64,000 nt of DNA from Streptococcus suis (GTDB lineage Bacteria > Bacillota > Bacilli > Lactobacillales > Streptococcaceae), in NCBI RefSeq assembly GCF_016775005.1, contig NZ_JAEUXI010000004.1, positions 124,001 to 188,000 on the forward strand, written 5' to 3'. The notes under the pieces were generated by a model. It did no database searches. It saw only the letters and a list, made by a program, of their open reading frames with translations, and was not told the origin of the DNA. Below, piece after piece: positions 17,090 through 25,583 of the stretch. Made by a program: the position numbers and the translations under genes. The first letter of the stretch is position 1; the number at the start of each line of letters is the position of its first letter.

Positions 17090-17684
17090 TCATCATTTTA
17101 CCACAAAAACGCAAAAAAGGCTGTAACCACAATGGTTTCCCCCTGTAGTTACAGCCTTTGCAGACCATACCGCCCCAAAACAGGTACAACTTCAAGCCCT
17201 CATATCTAAAAAAACTGTTCTTACTTTCCTCAAGCTCCCGGATCTTCTGCTTCATCACGCTCGTAAGTGTATCAGACTGCTTCTCAAGAAGCTTTGTAGC
17301 CCTCTGTATAGCCTCTATATTCGCCTGTAACGCCTTTCTAACCTCTTGGACGGTGTTTTCCTTAACCTCATCTTTCAGGCTCCCAATCTCGCCCGATATA
17401 GCGTCTTGAAGCAATTCGTTGCTGTTCTTCAGCAGCTCTACGCTCTGCTTCAGCTCGCTGATGAGCTTCCTGTTCTGCTCTGCGTCTCTCTGCCTGTTCT
17501 GCTCTGCCCTCACTTGTTCTTGATTTGACTGCTTCATCAATTCCTCGCAGTTCTCGCTCGACATCGCCAACGCTTCTTTGAGCAGACTGTTTTCCAGCTC
17601 TGTCCGGCTCTGTCGGTTTAACTCTTGAAGCTGCTCTCTTGGACTGCTCTGCTTCTGCTGTTCGTGCATTTCTCTCAAACTCAT
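17022..17684 (-). pseudogene. Coiled-coil mobilisation-associated protein, 3' end replaced
   Basis: From the ATG at 17684 (MSLREMHEQQKQ) about 170 residues form a long Gln/Glu/Lys coiled coil (about 15-150), then FFRYEGLKLYLFWGGMV, the start of a C-terminal membrane helix. From about 17165 on the frame reads through terminator T2, so the true C-terminus is lost. It overlaps the relaxase 3' part out of frame by 317 bp. This gene type is seen after relaxases in clostridial-type mobile elements; the role is inferred. Confidence 0.6.
17116..17159 (-). terminator. Terminator T2 (copy two)
   Basis: AAAGGCTGTAAC / GTTACAGCCTTT form a 12-bp stem. The sequence from about 17095 to 17127 is nearly identical to that around T1, including TACCACAAAAACGCAAAAAA. 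It interrupts the 3' end of the coiled-coil mobilisation gene. Confidence 0.75.
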
Positions 17685-18103
17685 GCTCCATACTCTCCTT
17701 TCCAAAATCCATATTGTAGTATTTTTCCAGCTTGTTATCCCTGATTTTACAAGCCTTTTCTCCTGCCTGTTCCCTGGCTAAGTCGGTATATGTGATGTAC
17801 TTGTGGCTGTCCTGCCAGTCCACCCCGTACCCTCTTTCATTCATCAGCCGGATAAAGGTTTCCCGGCTGGTCGCTGTTTCCTTACAATCCAGCACCGCAA
17901 GGGCAATATCCTGCACATAGCTTTTGACCTTTCCCTGCTCTGCCTGTTTCAAAAGCTGGTAGGTGTCTTTGCTCCATGCCACCGTTTCTTCCCGGACTTC
18001 TCCAGCAAATGTCTTTCCTTTCTCCGGCACATGCAAGCCCTGTTCCCAGCTCTGCTCGTTGCACCGTTCCTTTAAGTCTTTAAGGTCGTGCTTACTCAGA
18101 GGG
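17368..18103 (-). pseudogene. Relaxase (MobA/VirD2-like), C-terminal part of split gene
   Basis: The frame is open from about 18103 (SKHDLKDLKERCNEQ) through HVPEKGKTFAGEVREETVAWSKD to a charged Glu/Arg/Ala-rich tail. This directly continues the relaxase N-terminal fragment at 21171-21386 (…NGHKLQW). The two halves are separated by the tnpV-tet(O)-KTR unit, so the relaxase is broken. The GC content is clearly higher than the phage or host genes, pointing to a clostridial source. Confidence 0.75.
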
Positions 18104-18184
18104 TAATTTAGGGTATAACAAAATAACCCACCCGAATATCGTTTTTTTTATTTGGTGAGTTTGTTCTTTCAAATACGAAACAAA

Positions 18185-18230
18185 AAGAGCCGATGATTCG
18201 TGAATTGTTCCACAATTTCATCGGCTCTGC
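18185..18230. terminator. Hairpin after the KTR gene
   Basis: AGAGCCGATGA and TCATCGGCTCT form an 11-bp stem around an inner GAATTGT/ACAATTT pairing, directly after the KTR stop. The minus strand then reads TTTTTGTTTC, as in an intrinsic terminator for the tet(O)-KTR transcript. Confidence 0.7.
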
Positions 18231-18233
18231 GTC

Positions 18234-18407
18234 TTAAGCGTCTGGCTCTTTGATGACAGTTATCTTCAAGTTGTCAACTTTAATCAATCTTTCTTGTCTG
18301 CATTTTGGACAATAAAGGGGATAATTCTCCAAAACAGTGTCCTTCCTAATTTTATTACGGGTTTTGCTCCCACAAACAGGACACAATATCCATTCGCATT
18401 TCATCAT
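18234..18407 (-). CDS. Cysteine-rich KTR-domain protein
   Basis: 57 aa (start at 18407 or the adjacent ATG at 18404). Two zinc knuckles, CPVCGSKTRNKIRKDT and CPKCRQER, give the PF14205 'cysteine-rich KTR' signature. Such genes commonly accompany ribosomal-protection tet genes on Gram-positive mobile elements; function unknown. It starts 51 bp after the tet(O) stop and shares its transcript and terminator. Confidence 0.85.
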   Translation of the reverse strand: MMKCEWILCPVCGSKTRNKIRKDTVLENYPLYCPKCRQERLIKVDNLKITVIKEPDA

Positions 18408-18458
18408 AATTAGTCTCTAATCCTTTCAAATCTCATTTTATATGACTTTTGCAAGCTG

Positions 18459-20378
18459 TTAAGCTAACTTGTGGAACATATGCCGAACCTTATCTATACG
18501 GCTATTCGGGCGGCGGGGTTGGCAAATAAATTTACCAATAGCTGGCTGGTATCCTTTTAACTCTGTCAAGCAGACTCCCTGCCCATTTGTGAAATAAGTT
18601 AAATCGTTCCTGTATTCTTGAATACATCTAGCAGGGATTTCTCCTTTCAGAATGACCTCGTCATTCTTTATCTGAGTACTTACAATATCTGCACAATACC
18701 TTGGAGCATCATGATACGCCCGTGAGAGATATTCCTGCGGTGCATAAATTTCAAAGTGGAGATATGGCTCTAATAGTTCTGTCCCTGCTTTTTTTAAAGC
18801 CTGCTCCAATACGATAGGGGAAAGCAGCCGAAAGTCTGCGGGGGTACTTACAGGACTATAATACAATCCATATTCAAAACAGATTTTACAGTCTGTCACT
18901 TTCCATCCATACAGCCCCTGCTCGCAGCCATAAAGAACCCCCTCCATAACCGCATTTTGGAACGATTGATTTAAATATCCAAGTGAAACTCTGCTTTCAT
19001 ACTGCACTCCGCTTCCAATAGGGAGCGGCTCTATGGACAACCCGACAGAAGCCCAGAAAGGATTTGGCGGGACTTCTATGTGGATGGTATATTCTGCTTT
19101 TCTAAGCGGTCTTTCCATATATATAACAGTAGGCTCTTTTATTTCTGCCTCCACATGATATTTTTCCTCAAGGATGGCACAAATGACTTCCATCTGCACA
19201 TTCCCCAAAAAAGAAAGTATAATCTCATGCGTTGTAGTATCCACATAATATTTTAAAAGAGGGTCGCCATCTGAAATTTCTGTAAGTGCCCCAAGCAATA
19301 TTTCCCGCTGTTCAGATTTCTTTACTGCAATCGTTGTTTGGAGCATAGGGAGAGGATTTTCAATAAATTTTCTCTGCGGCAACAGCATTTCGTTCCCCAA
19401 AATACTGTTTAGCTGCAAAACATCATTTGGTAAAATTACAATATCACCAGAGCAGGCTGTATCGGATGAATATAATTCACCGTTTGTCGGAACACACATC
19501 TCTGTGATTTTTATTTTCTCTTTTTCAGATATTTTAATAACATCCCTCAAATGCAATGTTCCGCTATATATACGCACATAAACAAAACGCCGCCTTTTCT
19601 CTGAATATTCAATCTTAAAAACCTGCCCGCATAGTTCAGATTGACCTTCAGGCGTTGATGAATAAAACTTACTGGCAATCACTTCTATAAGCTGCCGAAT
19701 CCCCAGATTGTTTTTAGCACTTCCGTGATAAACGGGAAATAACGTTCCGTTTTGGAATCTCCTGTTTTCTTCCTGTTCCAGTTCTGACATTTTAAACGGT
19801 TTCCCTGACATATATTTCTCTAATAGTTCATCGTTTCCCATAATTACCGCATCCCACTGTTCCATATCGTCATTGTCCGTTACATTTATATGGGGATGCT
19901 GCCCAACCTTTTGCTTCACTATAATTTCCGAAGAAAGCTTTGCTTTCATTTCTTGATATACCATTGGCAAATCAATCCCCTCTTGGTCAATTTTATTGAT
20001 GAAAAAAATTGTCGGAATCTTCATTGTCTGTAGTGCATGAAACAGTATACGGGTCTGTGCCTGTATGCCATCCTTTGCAGAAACTAATAATACTGCTCCG
20101 TCTAATACGGATAAAGAACGGTATACTTCCGCCAAAAAATCCATATGGCCTGGCGTATCTATAATGTTGACTTTTACATCCTCCCACTGAAAAGATGTCA
20201 CTGCTGTCTGGATAGTGATTCCCCTTTGACGCTCCAAATTCATTGTATCTGTCCTTGTTGTGCCTTTATCTACGCTCCCTGGTTCTGCAATTGCACCACT
20301 GGTATACAATAAACTCTCCGTTAATGTTGTCTTTCCTGCGTCAACGTGAGCCAGAATGCCTAAGTTAATTATTTTCAT
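18459..20378 (-). CDS. tet(O): Tetracycline resistance ribosomal protection protein Tet(O)
   Basis: 639 aa, the exact Tet(O) length. It is an EF-G-like GTPase that dislodges tetracycline from the 30S subunit. The G domain has AHVDAGKTT (10-18), [14 protein letters not shown] and NKID; domain IV ends with the Tet(O)-type tail ([15 protein letters not shown]). From memory it matches Tet(O) almost throughout, and not Tet(M) or Tet(W). RBS AGGAGG precedes the ATG. The gene is intact, has a full promoter-attenuator leader, and should be functional. It sits in a cassette with tnpV and a KTR gene inside a broken relaxase. Confidence 0.97.
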   Translation of the reverse strand: MKIINLGILAHVDAGKTTLTESLLYTSGAIAEPGSVDKGTTRTDTMNLERQRGITIQTAVTSFQWEDVKVNIIDTPGHMDFLAEVYRSLSVLDGAVLLVSAKDGIQAQTRILFHALQTMKIPTIFFINKIDQEGIDLPMVYQEMKAKLSSEIIVKQKVGQHPHINVTDNDDMEQWDAVIMGNDELLEKYMSGKPFKMSELEQEENRRFQNGTLFPVYHGSAKNNLGIRQLIEVIASKFYSSTPEGQSELCGQVFKIEYSEKRRRFVYVRIYSGTLHLRDVIKISEKEKIKITEMCVPTNGELYSSDTACSGDIVILPNDVLQLNSILGNEMLLPQRKFIENPLPMLQTTIAVKKSEQREILLGALTEISDGDPLLKYYVDTTTHEIILSFLGNVQMEVICAILEEKYHVEAEIKEPTVIYMERPLRKAEYTIHIEVPPNPFWASVGLSIEPLPIGSGVQYESRVSLGYLNQSFQNAVMEGVLYGCEQGLYGWKVTDCKICFEYGLYYSPVSTPADFRLLSPIVLEQALKKAGTELLEPYLHFEIYAPQEYLSRAYHDAPRYCADIVSTQIKNDEVILKGEIPARCIQEYRNDLTYFTNGQGVCLTELKGYQPAIGKFICQPRRPNSRIDKVRHMFHKLA

Positions 20379-20412
20379 GTGATTTTCCTCCTATCAACAC
20401 CCAAAAAAGGGC

Positions 20413-20450
20413 ATAAAAATACCCAGTGATAAATACTCCTATCACTGGGT
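20413..20450 (-). terminator. tet(O) leader attenuator (terminator hairpin)
   Basis: ACCCAGTGAT/ATCACTGGGT stem with a 10-nt loop, then ATTTTTAT on the minus strand, 35 bp before the tet(O) ATG. ACTGGGT at 20524-20530 can pair with the same ACCCAGT (20421-20427), giving a competing antiterminator. This is the arrangement of transcriptional attenuation known for ribosomal-protection tet genes. Confidence 0.75.
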
Positions 20451-20513
20451 AAATAACTCCAATAGCCCCAAAACACTTATATGTTTTCGGGCATATAAAA
20501 TTACATGATAAAA

Positions 20514-20616
20514 GTATTCTTAAACTGGGTACAAAAAACTAAGCCCCATATTAAAAGTGAAACGGGACTGCTACTTTTTGTTCCCACTATCAAATTGACA
20601 GTTTATTTAAGAATAC
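20514..20616 (-). promoter_or_regulatory. Leader antiterminator pairing region
   Basis: GTATTCTTAAA inside the leader peptide frame (20606-20616) is the exact reverse complement of 20514-20524. A ribosome on the leader peptide would block this pairing and free the downstream segments. Confidence 0.6.
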
Positions 20617-20626
20617 CTTGCCGCAT
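20603..20626 (-). CDS. tet(O) leader peptide (7 aa)
   Basis: MRQGILK followed by TAA, with AAGGAG eight bases upstream and about 25 bp after the predicted transcript start. Its codons overlap the antiterminator stem, so translation speed would set the fold of the leader RNA. Confidence 0.6.
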   Translation of the reverse strand: MRQGILK

Positions 20627-20658
20627 ATTTATTAACTCCTTGTATAATACTGAATCTA

Positions 20659-20687
20659 ATTATATTCCTTAACCCTTTATTTGTCAA
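20659..20687 (-). promoter_or_regulatory. tet(O) promoter
   Basis: Consensus -35 TTGACA (20682-20687), exact 17-bp spacer and consensus -10 TATAAT (20659-20664) on the minus strand. This is the strongest promoter visible in the window. Confidence 0.85.
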
Positions 20688-20744
20688 GCTGACAAACTAA
20701 AGCAGAAAAAGCGGCAGGATTTCCCCCTGCCACTAATCATCTGT

Positions 20745-21119
20745 TTATGCAAAAATAATTTCCTTTTCCACAATCTCCCTCGCACAAGCCCTTATGTTAT
20801 TGAGGCATCCTGTCCATTCTAAGGCGTTTTCTGCCTTTAGCTGTTCCGTTATGCCCTGTGCCTGTTTCATACCCTCTATGAGCCTTTCAAAGCGTTCCTG
20901 TGCCTGTCTGTCAATGTCGGCAAGGTAAGCGTTAAGTCTGCCGCTTGTAAGAAGATTGGTGTATGTAACTTTGCAGTGATGCTTCAGATAATCCAAATGC
21001 CGCTGTCCCCAGATGCCTATCGGCTGTTCTTCTTCGGCGGGTACAGTTAAGCACGGTATTAAATAATCGCCTTGCCTTTCGTATTTGCCGCCCATTTCCT
21101 CAAAAATTGTCTTTGCCAT
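20745..21119 (-). CDS. tnpV: TnpV-family transposon-encoded protein
   Basis: 124 aa: MAKTIFEEMGGKYERQGDYL at the start, PIGIWGQRHLDYLK and TSGRLNAYLADIDRQAQERF in the middle. This is the TnpV (PF14198) pattern of Tn4451-like and other clostridial elements; its biochemical role is not established. RBS GGAGGT. GC is higher than in the phage. It lies just before the tet(O) promoter and appears to have arrived with tet(O) as one unit. Confidence 0.85.
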   Translation of the reverse strand: MAKTIFEEMGGKYERQGDYLIPCLTVPAEEEQPIGIWGQRHLDYLKHHCKVTYTNLLTSGRLNAYLADIDRQAQERFERLIEGMKQAQGITEQLKAENALEWTGCLNNIRACAREIVEKEIIFA

Positions 21120-21170
21120 TGTCTGTTACCTCCACATTCTTTTTTATTTTGAATGTCCGCAAAATCCGTC

Positions 21171-21386
21171 CTACATCCATTGGAGCTTATGACCGTTCTC
21201 ATAATTTACGGAATTGACAATAAAGTGCGTGTGTATATGCCCCTTGTCTATATGCGTGGCTATCAGAACTTCATGCCCTTTCCATGCCTTTGTATGCTCT
21301 GCCAGCTCGACAGCGTTCTTGTGAGCCTGCTCCGGGGTTATTTCCTCGTCCTCATGGTAGGATTGCACATAATGCTTACGTTTGCT
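21171..21386 (-). pseudogene. Relaxase (MobA/VirD2-like), internal N-terminal-domain fragment
   Basis: The frame reads KHYVQSYHEDEEITPEQAHK and holds the metal-binding motif THIDKGHIHTHFIVNSVN of MOB relaxases, ending NGHKLQWM and a stop. The upstream part, with the catalytic Tyr region, is missing: the fragment starts directly at the stop codon of the recombinase at 21387. Its continuation is at 17368-18103, across the tet(O) unit. Confidence 0.75.
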
Positions 21387-22775
21387 TTATAAATCTACCT
21401 CAGTTCCTTCCAGTAAACAAACGGTTATTTCACCATCAAGTCCTATCCTGATATGGTCTAGCACTCGGCACATATCTGAGGGGTTGAAGTCTATCTGCTC
21501 CTGCCTAAGCAGGTCACTCAATGCCATGCTGTAGTGCTTATCCAGTAGGCGATTCTCTGCTAAGATTTTCTCCCACTTGCCATCAAGCAAATCAATGTTC
21601 TCGCTCAGTAGCTCTAATGCCTTTAGGAAAATCTGCTCAAGTGTCGCTTCATCCAAATGGCTACTGTAACACCCTTCCACTCCCTTAATGCGATAGCGGT
21701 TGTTACATTGCCAAACTTTACGTTTCCCTCGGCTGGTTGCCCAATTCTTTCGTCCAAAAGCAGATCCGCAAGCTCCGCAGAACACCTTGGTGGTAAAGGG
21801 GTTATCCTTACTCTGCATGATATAGGATTTGAGTTGATGCTCATCTCGGTAGGTTTTGCGTCTAGCCATTTCCAGTTGAACAGTCTTCCAAGTCTCCTCA
21901 TCAATAATGGCCTCATGGCTATTTTCTACATAGTATTGGTTAACCTGACCGTCATTTTGAACTCGTTTCTTAGTCAGAAAATCAACGGTAAAAGTCTTTT
22001 GCAATAAGGCATCACCCTTGTACTTTTCATTTTGAAGCATTTTCTGTATAGCACTTGGATACCAATTTGCCTTTCCTGTCCAACCAGGTATTTCATTGTC
22101 ATTCAAATACTTAGCAATGGATTCAGGACTGTACCCCTCTAAGAATTTCTCGTATATGAATTTAACAGTTTCAGCTTGCTGAGGGTTAATGATAAGCCTA
22201 CCATTCTCATCCTTGTCATAACCCATGAACTTTGTGGTATTCACGCGCACCTCACCACGTTCAAACTTTTTACGAATTCCCCACGTCGCATTCTCTGAGA
22301 TCGAGCGTGACTCATCCTGTGCTAAGGAAGAAAGGATTGTAAGGAGAACTTCACCTTTGGAATCTAGGCTGTCAATATTCTCCTTCTCAAAAGTCACACC
22401 AACACCAAGTTCTTTCAACTCTCGGACGTATTTTATACAATCAAGGGTGTTTCTTGCAAAGCGACTGATCGACTTTACCAAAATCCTATCCACCTTACCA
22501 GCCCTACAATCTTGTATCAAGCGGTTAAAAGCATCACGTTTTTTGGTATTAGTTGCTGAGATGCCCTCATCCGCATAGATGTCAACTAACTCATAGTCCT
22601 CGTGTTTGGAGATATAATCTCGGTAATAATTAACTTGGTTTTCATAACTTGATAGCTGTTCGTCTTGGTCGGTGGACACTCGGCAATATGCGGCTACATT
22701 GACTTTCTTTCTGACCTGATGTTGAACGCTGGTCTGCACTTTCTTGGCCGGAATAACTGTAATACTTTTCCCCAT
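21387..22775 (-). CDS. Large serine recombinase, second of a tandem pair
   Basis: 462 aa. The N-terminal resolvase domain has AAYCRVSTDQDEQ with nucleophile Ser near residue 35, and SRFARNTLD near 100. Then come the recombinase domain (KFMGYDKDENGRLIINP), the zinc ribbon CGACG…C…C (about 335-370) and a C-terminal coiled coil. It would join attP and attB, alone or with the first recombinase. The start lies inside the 3' end of the preceding recombinase gene (134-bp out-of-frame overlap). Confidence 0.92.
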   Translation of the reverse strand: MGKSITVIPAKKVQTSVQHQVRKKVNVAAYCRVSTDQDEQLSSYENQVNYYRDYISKHEDYELVDIYADEGISATNTKKRDAFNRLIQDCRAGKVDRILVKSISRFARNTLDCIKYVRELKELGVGVTFEKENIDSLDSKGEVLLTILSSLAQDESRSISENATWGIRKKFERGEVRVNTTKFMGYDKDENGRLIINPQQAETVKFIYEKFLEGYSPESIAKYLNDNEIPGWTGKANWYPSAIQKMLQNEKYKGDALLQKTFTVDFLTKKRVQNDGQVNQYYVENSHEAIIDEETWKTVQLEMARRKTYRDEHQLKSYIMQSKDNPFTTKVFCGACGSAFGRKNWATSRGKRKVWQCNNRYRIKGVEGCYSSHLDEATLEQIFLKALELLSENIDLLDGKWEKILAENRLLDKHYSMALSDLLRQEQIDFNPSDMCRVLDHIRIGLDGEITVCLLEGTEVDL

Positions 22776-23883
22776 CTCTATCCCTTTCTATCACTTTTAC
22801 TGGCGAGGTTACTGTCCAATTTGAGATATCTACTTCTGGCACACGCATCCCTTGACAAGCTGCTTTTCCTTCCTTAATGTATTTGGAACAGCACCAAACA
22901 ATTTTTTTCTTGTAAGAAACTTGTCTCTTTAGAGTCGAACCACAATGCTGACACTTTAATAACCCCGTAAATTTATAGGTTTTGTTTCTACCTTGTTGCC
23001 ATCTTCTACTGTTTAGTTTTACCTGGACTGCTTGCCAATCTTCCATTGAAATAATAGCTTCATGATTATCCTCTATCAGGTATTGTTCGAGTTCCCCCTG
23101 ATTCAATTTTTTAGGACCATTCACACCATCGTGAAAATACTTCTGCAATAAGACCGAACCGTTGTATTTTTCATTGCTTAACATTTGACGGATTGTGGTG
23201 TCATGCCATTTAGCACCTGTAACCGTCGCAACTCCCTTTTCATTTAACAGTTTGGCAATACGATGAGTACCATACCCTTCAAGGTAAAGTGCAAATATTT
23301 TTCTGACTATCAAAGCTTCTTCTGGATTGATAATCAACTCACCATTCTCGTCTATATCATATCCTAAGAATCGCTTGGTGTTAATGACTAGCTCTCCTCG
23401 TTGAAACTTCTTTTGAAATGCCCAACGTTGATTGCCACTCATACTCCTCAACTCGTCCTCAGCAATACTAGCTAATACTGAAAGCATCACTTCCCCTTCA
23501 CTAGAAAGGGTATGAATGTTTTGTTCCTCAAAGAAAATGTCTACTCCTATTGCCTTCAGTTCACGACTAATTTCAAGAACTGTAACCGTGTTTCTAGCAA
23601 ATCGAGCAATTGACTTGGTATGAATAATATCAATCATACCTTTACGACAATTTTCAATCATGGCTTGAAAATTTGGACGATTATCCTTAGAACCAGATAT
23701 ACCTCTGTCATGATAAACACCTACAAAATCAATATCGTCTCTATTGGAATACAGGTTTTCAAAATAATGTTTCTGATTTTCTAACGATTCTAACTGACTT
23801 CCATTAGTCGTCGAAACTCGAATGTAGGCACAGATCCTCTGCTTGTGTTTTTGTTTATTGACTCTAATCTTTTTTACGGACAT
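22642..23883 (-). CDS. Large serine recombinase, first of a tandem pair
   Basis: 413 aa. Resolvase domain: CAYIRVSTTNGSQLES with the catalytic Ser near 25, and SIARFARNTVTV near 90. The recombinase domain has RFLGYDIDENGELIINP, and the zinc ribbon CQHCGSTL…CC (about 310-340). It lacks the long C-terminal coiled coil of its partner: the last 44 residues are encoded in the overlap with the next gene. Paired recombinases of this kind occur in the Phi1207.3/Phi-m46.1 group; whether both are needed for integration is unknown. Confidence 0.9.
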   Translation of the reverse strand: MSVKKIRVNKQKHKQRICAYIRVSTTNGSQLESLENQKHYFENLYSNRDDIDFVGVYHDRGISGSKDNRPNFQAMIENCRKGMIDIIHTKSIARFARNTVTVLEISRELKAIGVDIFFEEQNIHTLSSEGEVMLSVLASIAEDELRSMSGNQRWAFQKKFQRGELVINTKRFLGYDIDENGELIINPEEALIVRKIFALYLEGYGTHRIAKLLNEKGVATVTGAKWHDTTIRQMLSNEKYNGSVLLQKYFHDGVNGPKKLNQGELEQYLIEDNHEAIISMEDWQAVQVKLNSRRWQQGRNKTYKFTGLLKCQHCGSTLKRQVSYKKKIVWCCSKYIKEGKAACQGMRVPEVDISNWTVTSPVKVIERDRDGEKYYSYSGQESADQRSTSGQKESQCSRILPSVHRPRRTAIKL

Positions 23884-23999
23884 TTACTCTCCTTCCTATG
23901 TAATGGCACACTATATATCACTCTAAAGGGAAAATAAGTCAAGTTATCAGACAAACTAATTCGACCTGATAAATTTATGCCAAAGTTCATGGAATACAA
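23874..23999 (-). CDS. Possible 38-41 aa upstream peptide of the recombinase operon
   Basis: A TTG (23999) 5 nt after GGAGG, or ATG (23990), opens a frame containing GINLSGRISLSDNL that ends 10 nt inside the recombinase start. It would couple translation to the recombinase. The promoter lying inside it argues against it being a fixed gene. Confidence 0.25.
   Translation of the reverse strand: MYSMNFGINLSGRISLSDNLTYFPFRVIYSVPLHRKESKCP
23914..23942 (-). promoter_or_regulatory. Serine recombinase promoter
   Basis: TTGACT (23937-23942), 17-bp spacer, GATATA (23914-23919), then GGAAGGAGAG before the recombinase ATG. Confidence 0.55.
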
Positions 24000-24004
24000 A
24001 TATT

Positions 24005-24048
24005 CCTCCTACCTTACTAGGTAGGTTTGGGAGTAATTTTTCCGCACT
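24005..24048 (-). promoter_or_regulatory. 44-bp phage motif, copy A (upstream of recombinases)
   Basis: On the minus strand: AGTGCGGAAAAAT at one end and CCTACCTAGTAAGGTAGGAGG at the other, aligning without gaps to three copies at 52.6-52.9 kb. The right half is a dyad (CCTACC…GGTAGG) ending in a Shine-Dalgarno-like GGAGG. Confidence 0.7.
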
Positions 24049-24074
24049 TATTGAAAAAAAAAAGCAAAAAAATA

Positions 24075-24098
24075 AAGCCTGATGTTCCCACCAGGCTT
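24075..24098 (-). terminator. Terminator of the late/lysis operon
   Basis: AAGCCTG/CAGGCTT stem followed on the minus strand by TTATTTTTTTGCTTTTTTTTT, 10 bp after the endolysin stop. Confidence 0.85.
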
Positions 24099-24107
24099 AA
24101 GACTTAA

Positions 24108-25577
24108 TTATGATATTCTAAACCAACCTACAACTTTACCGAGTTTAACTGTTCCAGTAGAATCGTAGAGTGAGCCATCCGCCATCCATTGCCGTTTCAC
24201 ACGACGAGTAATTCCACCGCCACCAATTTCTAATTGGTCATTGATACCGTTCTTATTATAGTCAGAATATCCATCAATATTCTGTTCCACACCATCAATA
24301 CTTTTTCCGTCAGAATCTGTCACACAGACACCAATATGCCCATAGACCAAACCATCTGTCTCAATGACATAAAAATCACCTGCTTTAGGATTCACACCCC
24401 AAGCATCGTAGATTACTTGGAAACCATTTGATTTTGCTTTCTTCAAACAATCAATGGCATTTGTATAGGACATATTCTTGTCCGTAAGCTCTTGAACAAT
24501 CTTATCCACCAAGGCAACACACTGTCCACCATAAGGGTTAGATGGAACGGTCACCTTTTGACCGACCTTGGATAATGCTGACGCAACCACACGACTGGCA
24601 ACACTGGTTGGAATAGCGGTTGTTGTCCTTGAAGCTGTGTTAACCTTGAGTGTTTGCCCAACTTTCAGGATATCCGACTTCTTCAAACCATTCACCGCAA
24701 GTAGGGCATCTACTGTTAAACCAAACTTCCGAGCGATTCCATAATACGTATCGCCTTTCTGTGCTTGATAGGTCTGCTCACTATGGCCTTTAGTTGTTCC
24801 TTCTACATCCTGCTCAAGCACCCATGACTTGATTCCATCAAGTAGATAAGCTCTCTTACTGTTGGACTGGTGAATATTCTTCACTTGAAGGATTTTGTAG
24901 GTGCGCCCCTTGACCCAGTTGGCGATTTTCTGACCAGTCTGATAATGAGTCGCATGAGGCAACACCCTAAGACTATCACCAACAAGATAGACTGGTTTTG
25001 AAGGAGTTCCTGAACTCCCAACGGTTGAACTGGGTGTCGAGGGAACTATGGTCTTGACCTCAACTCCTGTTATTGCTGACACAAGACCTCTCGCAATATC
25101 CTCTTTCTTGTTCTCAAAAATCGCCATATCTTGTTCATTATCGATGAAAGCAATCTCCACCAAACGATAGGTGTATCCACGACTTGCTGCTTGATTGGCA
25201 TTATATAGCCAATCTACCTTCTTAATGCCACGATTTTGGAAATAGTGTGAAAGGAGAGACAGGATAGCCATATCTTCCTTATCTGCTTCTAAGGAAGATT
25301 GAATCAAGACTTCTGTACCTTTAGCACTTCCATTAAAGGCATTGAAGTGCAATTCAGTAATCGAGTCGTATCCCTTACCAATACTAGTAATACTCCGATA
25401 ATCATAAACATTTTGTTCGGTAATAAAATCAATTCGCTGTCCACTGTACTTAGACATTAACTTGGCTAATTCTCGAACCTTTCCTGCTTCTGTGATACCT
25501 AGTTTGGCATTCACTGCTCCAGGATCATAGCTTGTTCGCCCTTGGCCATGACCACAAATGACTAGATGTTTTCCCAT
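24108..25577 (-). CDS. Modular endolysin: amidase - SH3b - LysM - CHAP
   Basis: 489 aa. Residues 1-170 are an N-acetylmuramoyl-L-alanine amidase (Amidase_3-like; ICGHGQGRTSYDPGA, ELHFNAF, VEIAFIDN). About 190-270 are SH3b-like (GDSLRVLPHATHYQTGQKI). About 275-320 are LysM (YQAQKGDTYYGIARKFGLTV). About 340-489 are CHAP-like with Cys in GGQCVALVD and the His region YGHIGVCV. Two catalytic domains flank wall-binding repeats, like streptococcal prophage lysin PlySK1249. It follows holin by 6 bp. Confidence 0.88.
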   Translation of the reverse strand: MGKHLVICGHGQGRTSYDPGAVNAKLGITEAGKVRELAKLMSKYSGQRIDFITEQNVYDYRSITSIGKGYDSITELHFNAFNGSAKGTEVLIQSSLEADKEDMAILSLLSHYFQNRGIKKVDWLYNANQAASRGYTYRLVEIAFIDNEQDMAIFENKKEDIARGLVSAITGVEVKTIVPSTPSSTVGSSGTPSKPVYLVGDSLRVLPHATHYQTGQKIANWVKGRTYKILQVKNIHQSNSKRAYLLDGIKSWVLEQDVEGTTKGHSEQTYQAQKGDTYYGIARKFGLTVDALLAVNGLKKSDILKVGQTLKVNTASRTTTAIPTSVASRVVASALSKVGQKVTVPSNPYGGQCVALVDKIVQELTDKNMSYTNAIDCLKKAKSNGFQVIYDAWGVNPKAGDFYVIETDGLVYGHIGVCVTDSDGKSIDGVEQNIDGYSDYNKNGINDQLEIGGGGITRRVKRQWMADGSLYDSTGTVKLGKVVGWFRIS

Positions 25578-25583
25578 ATCTTC

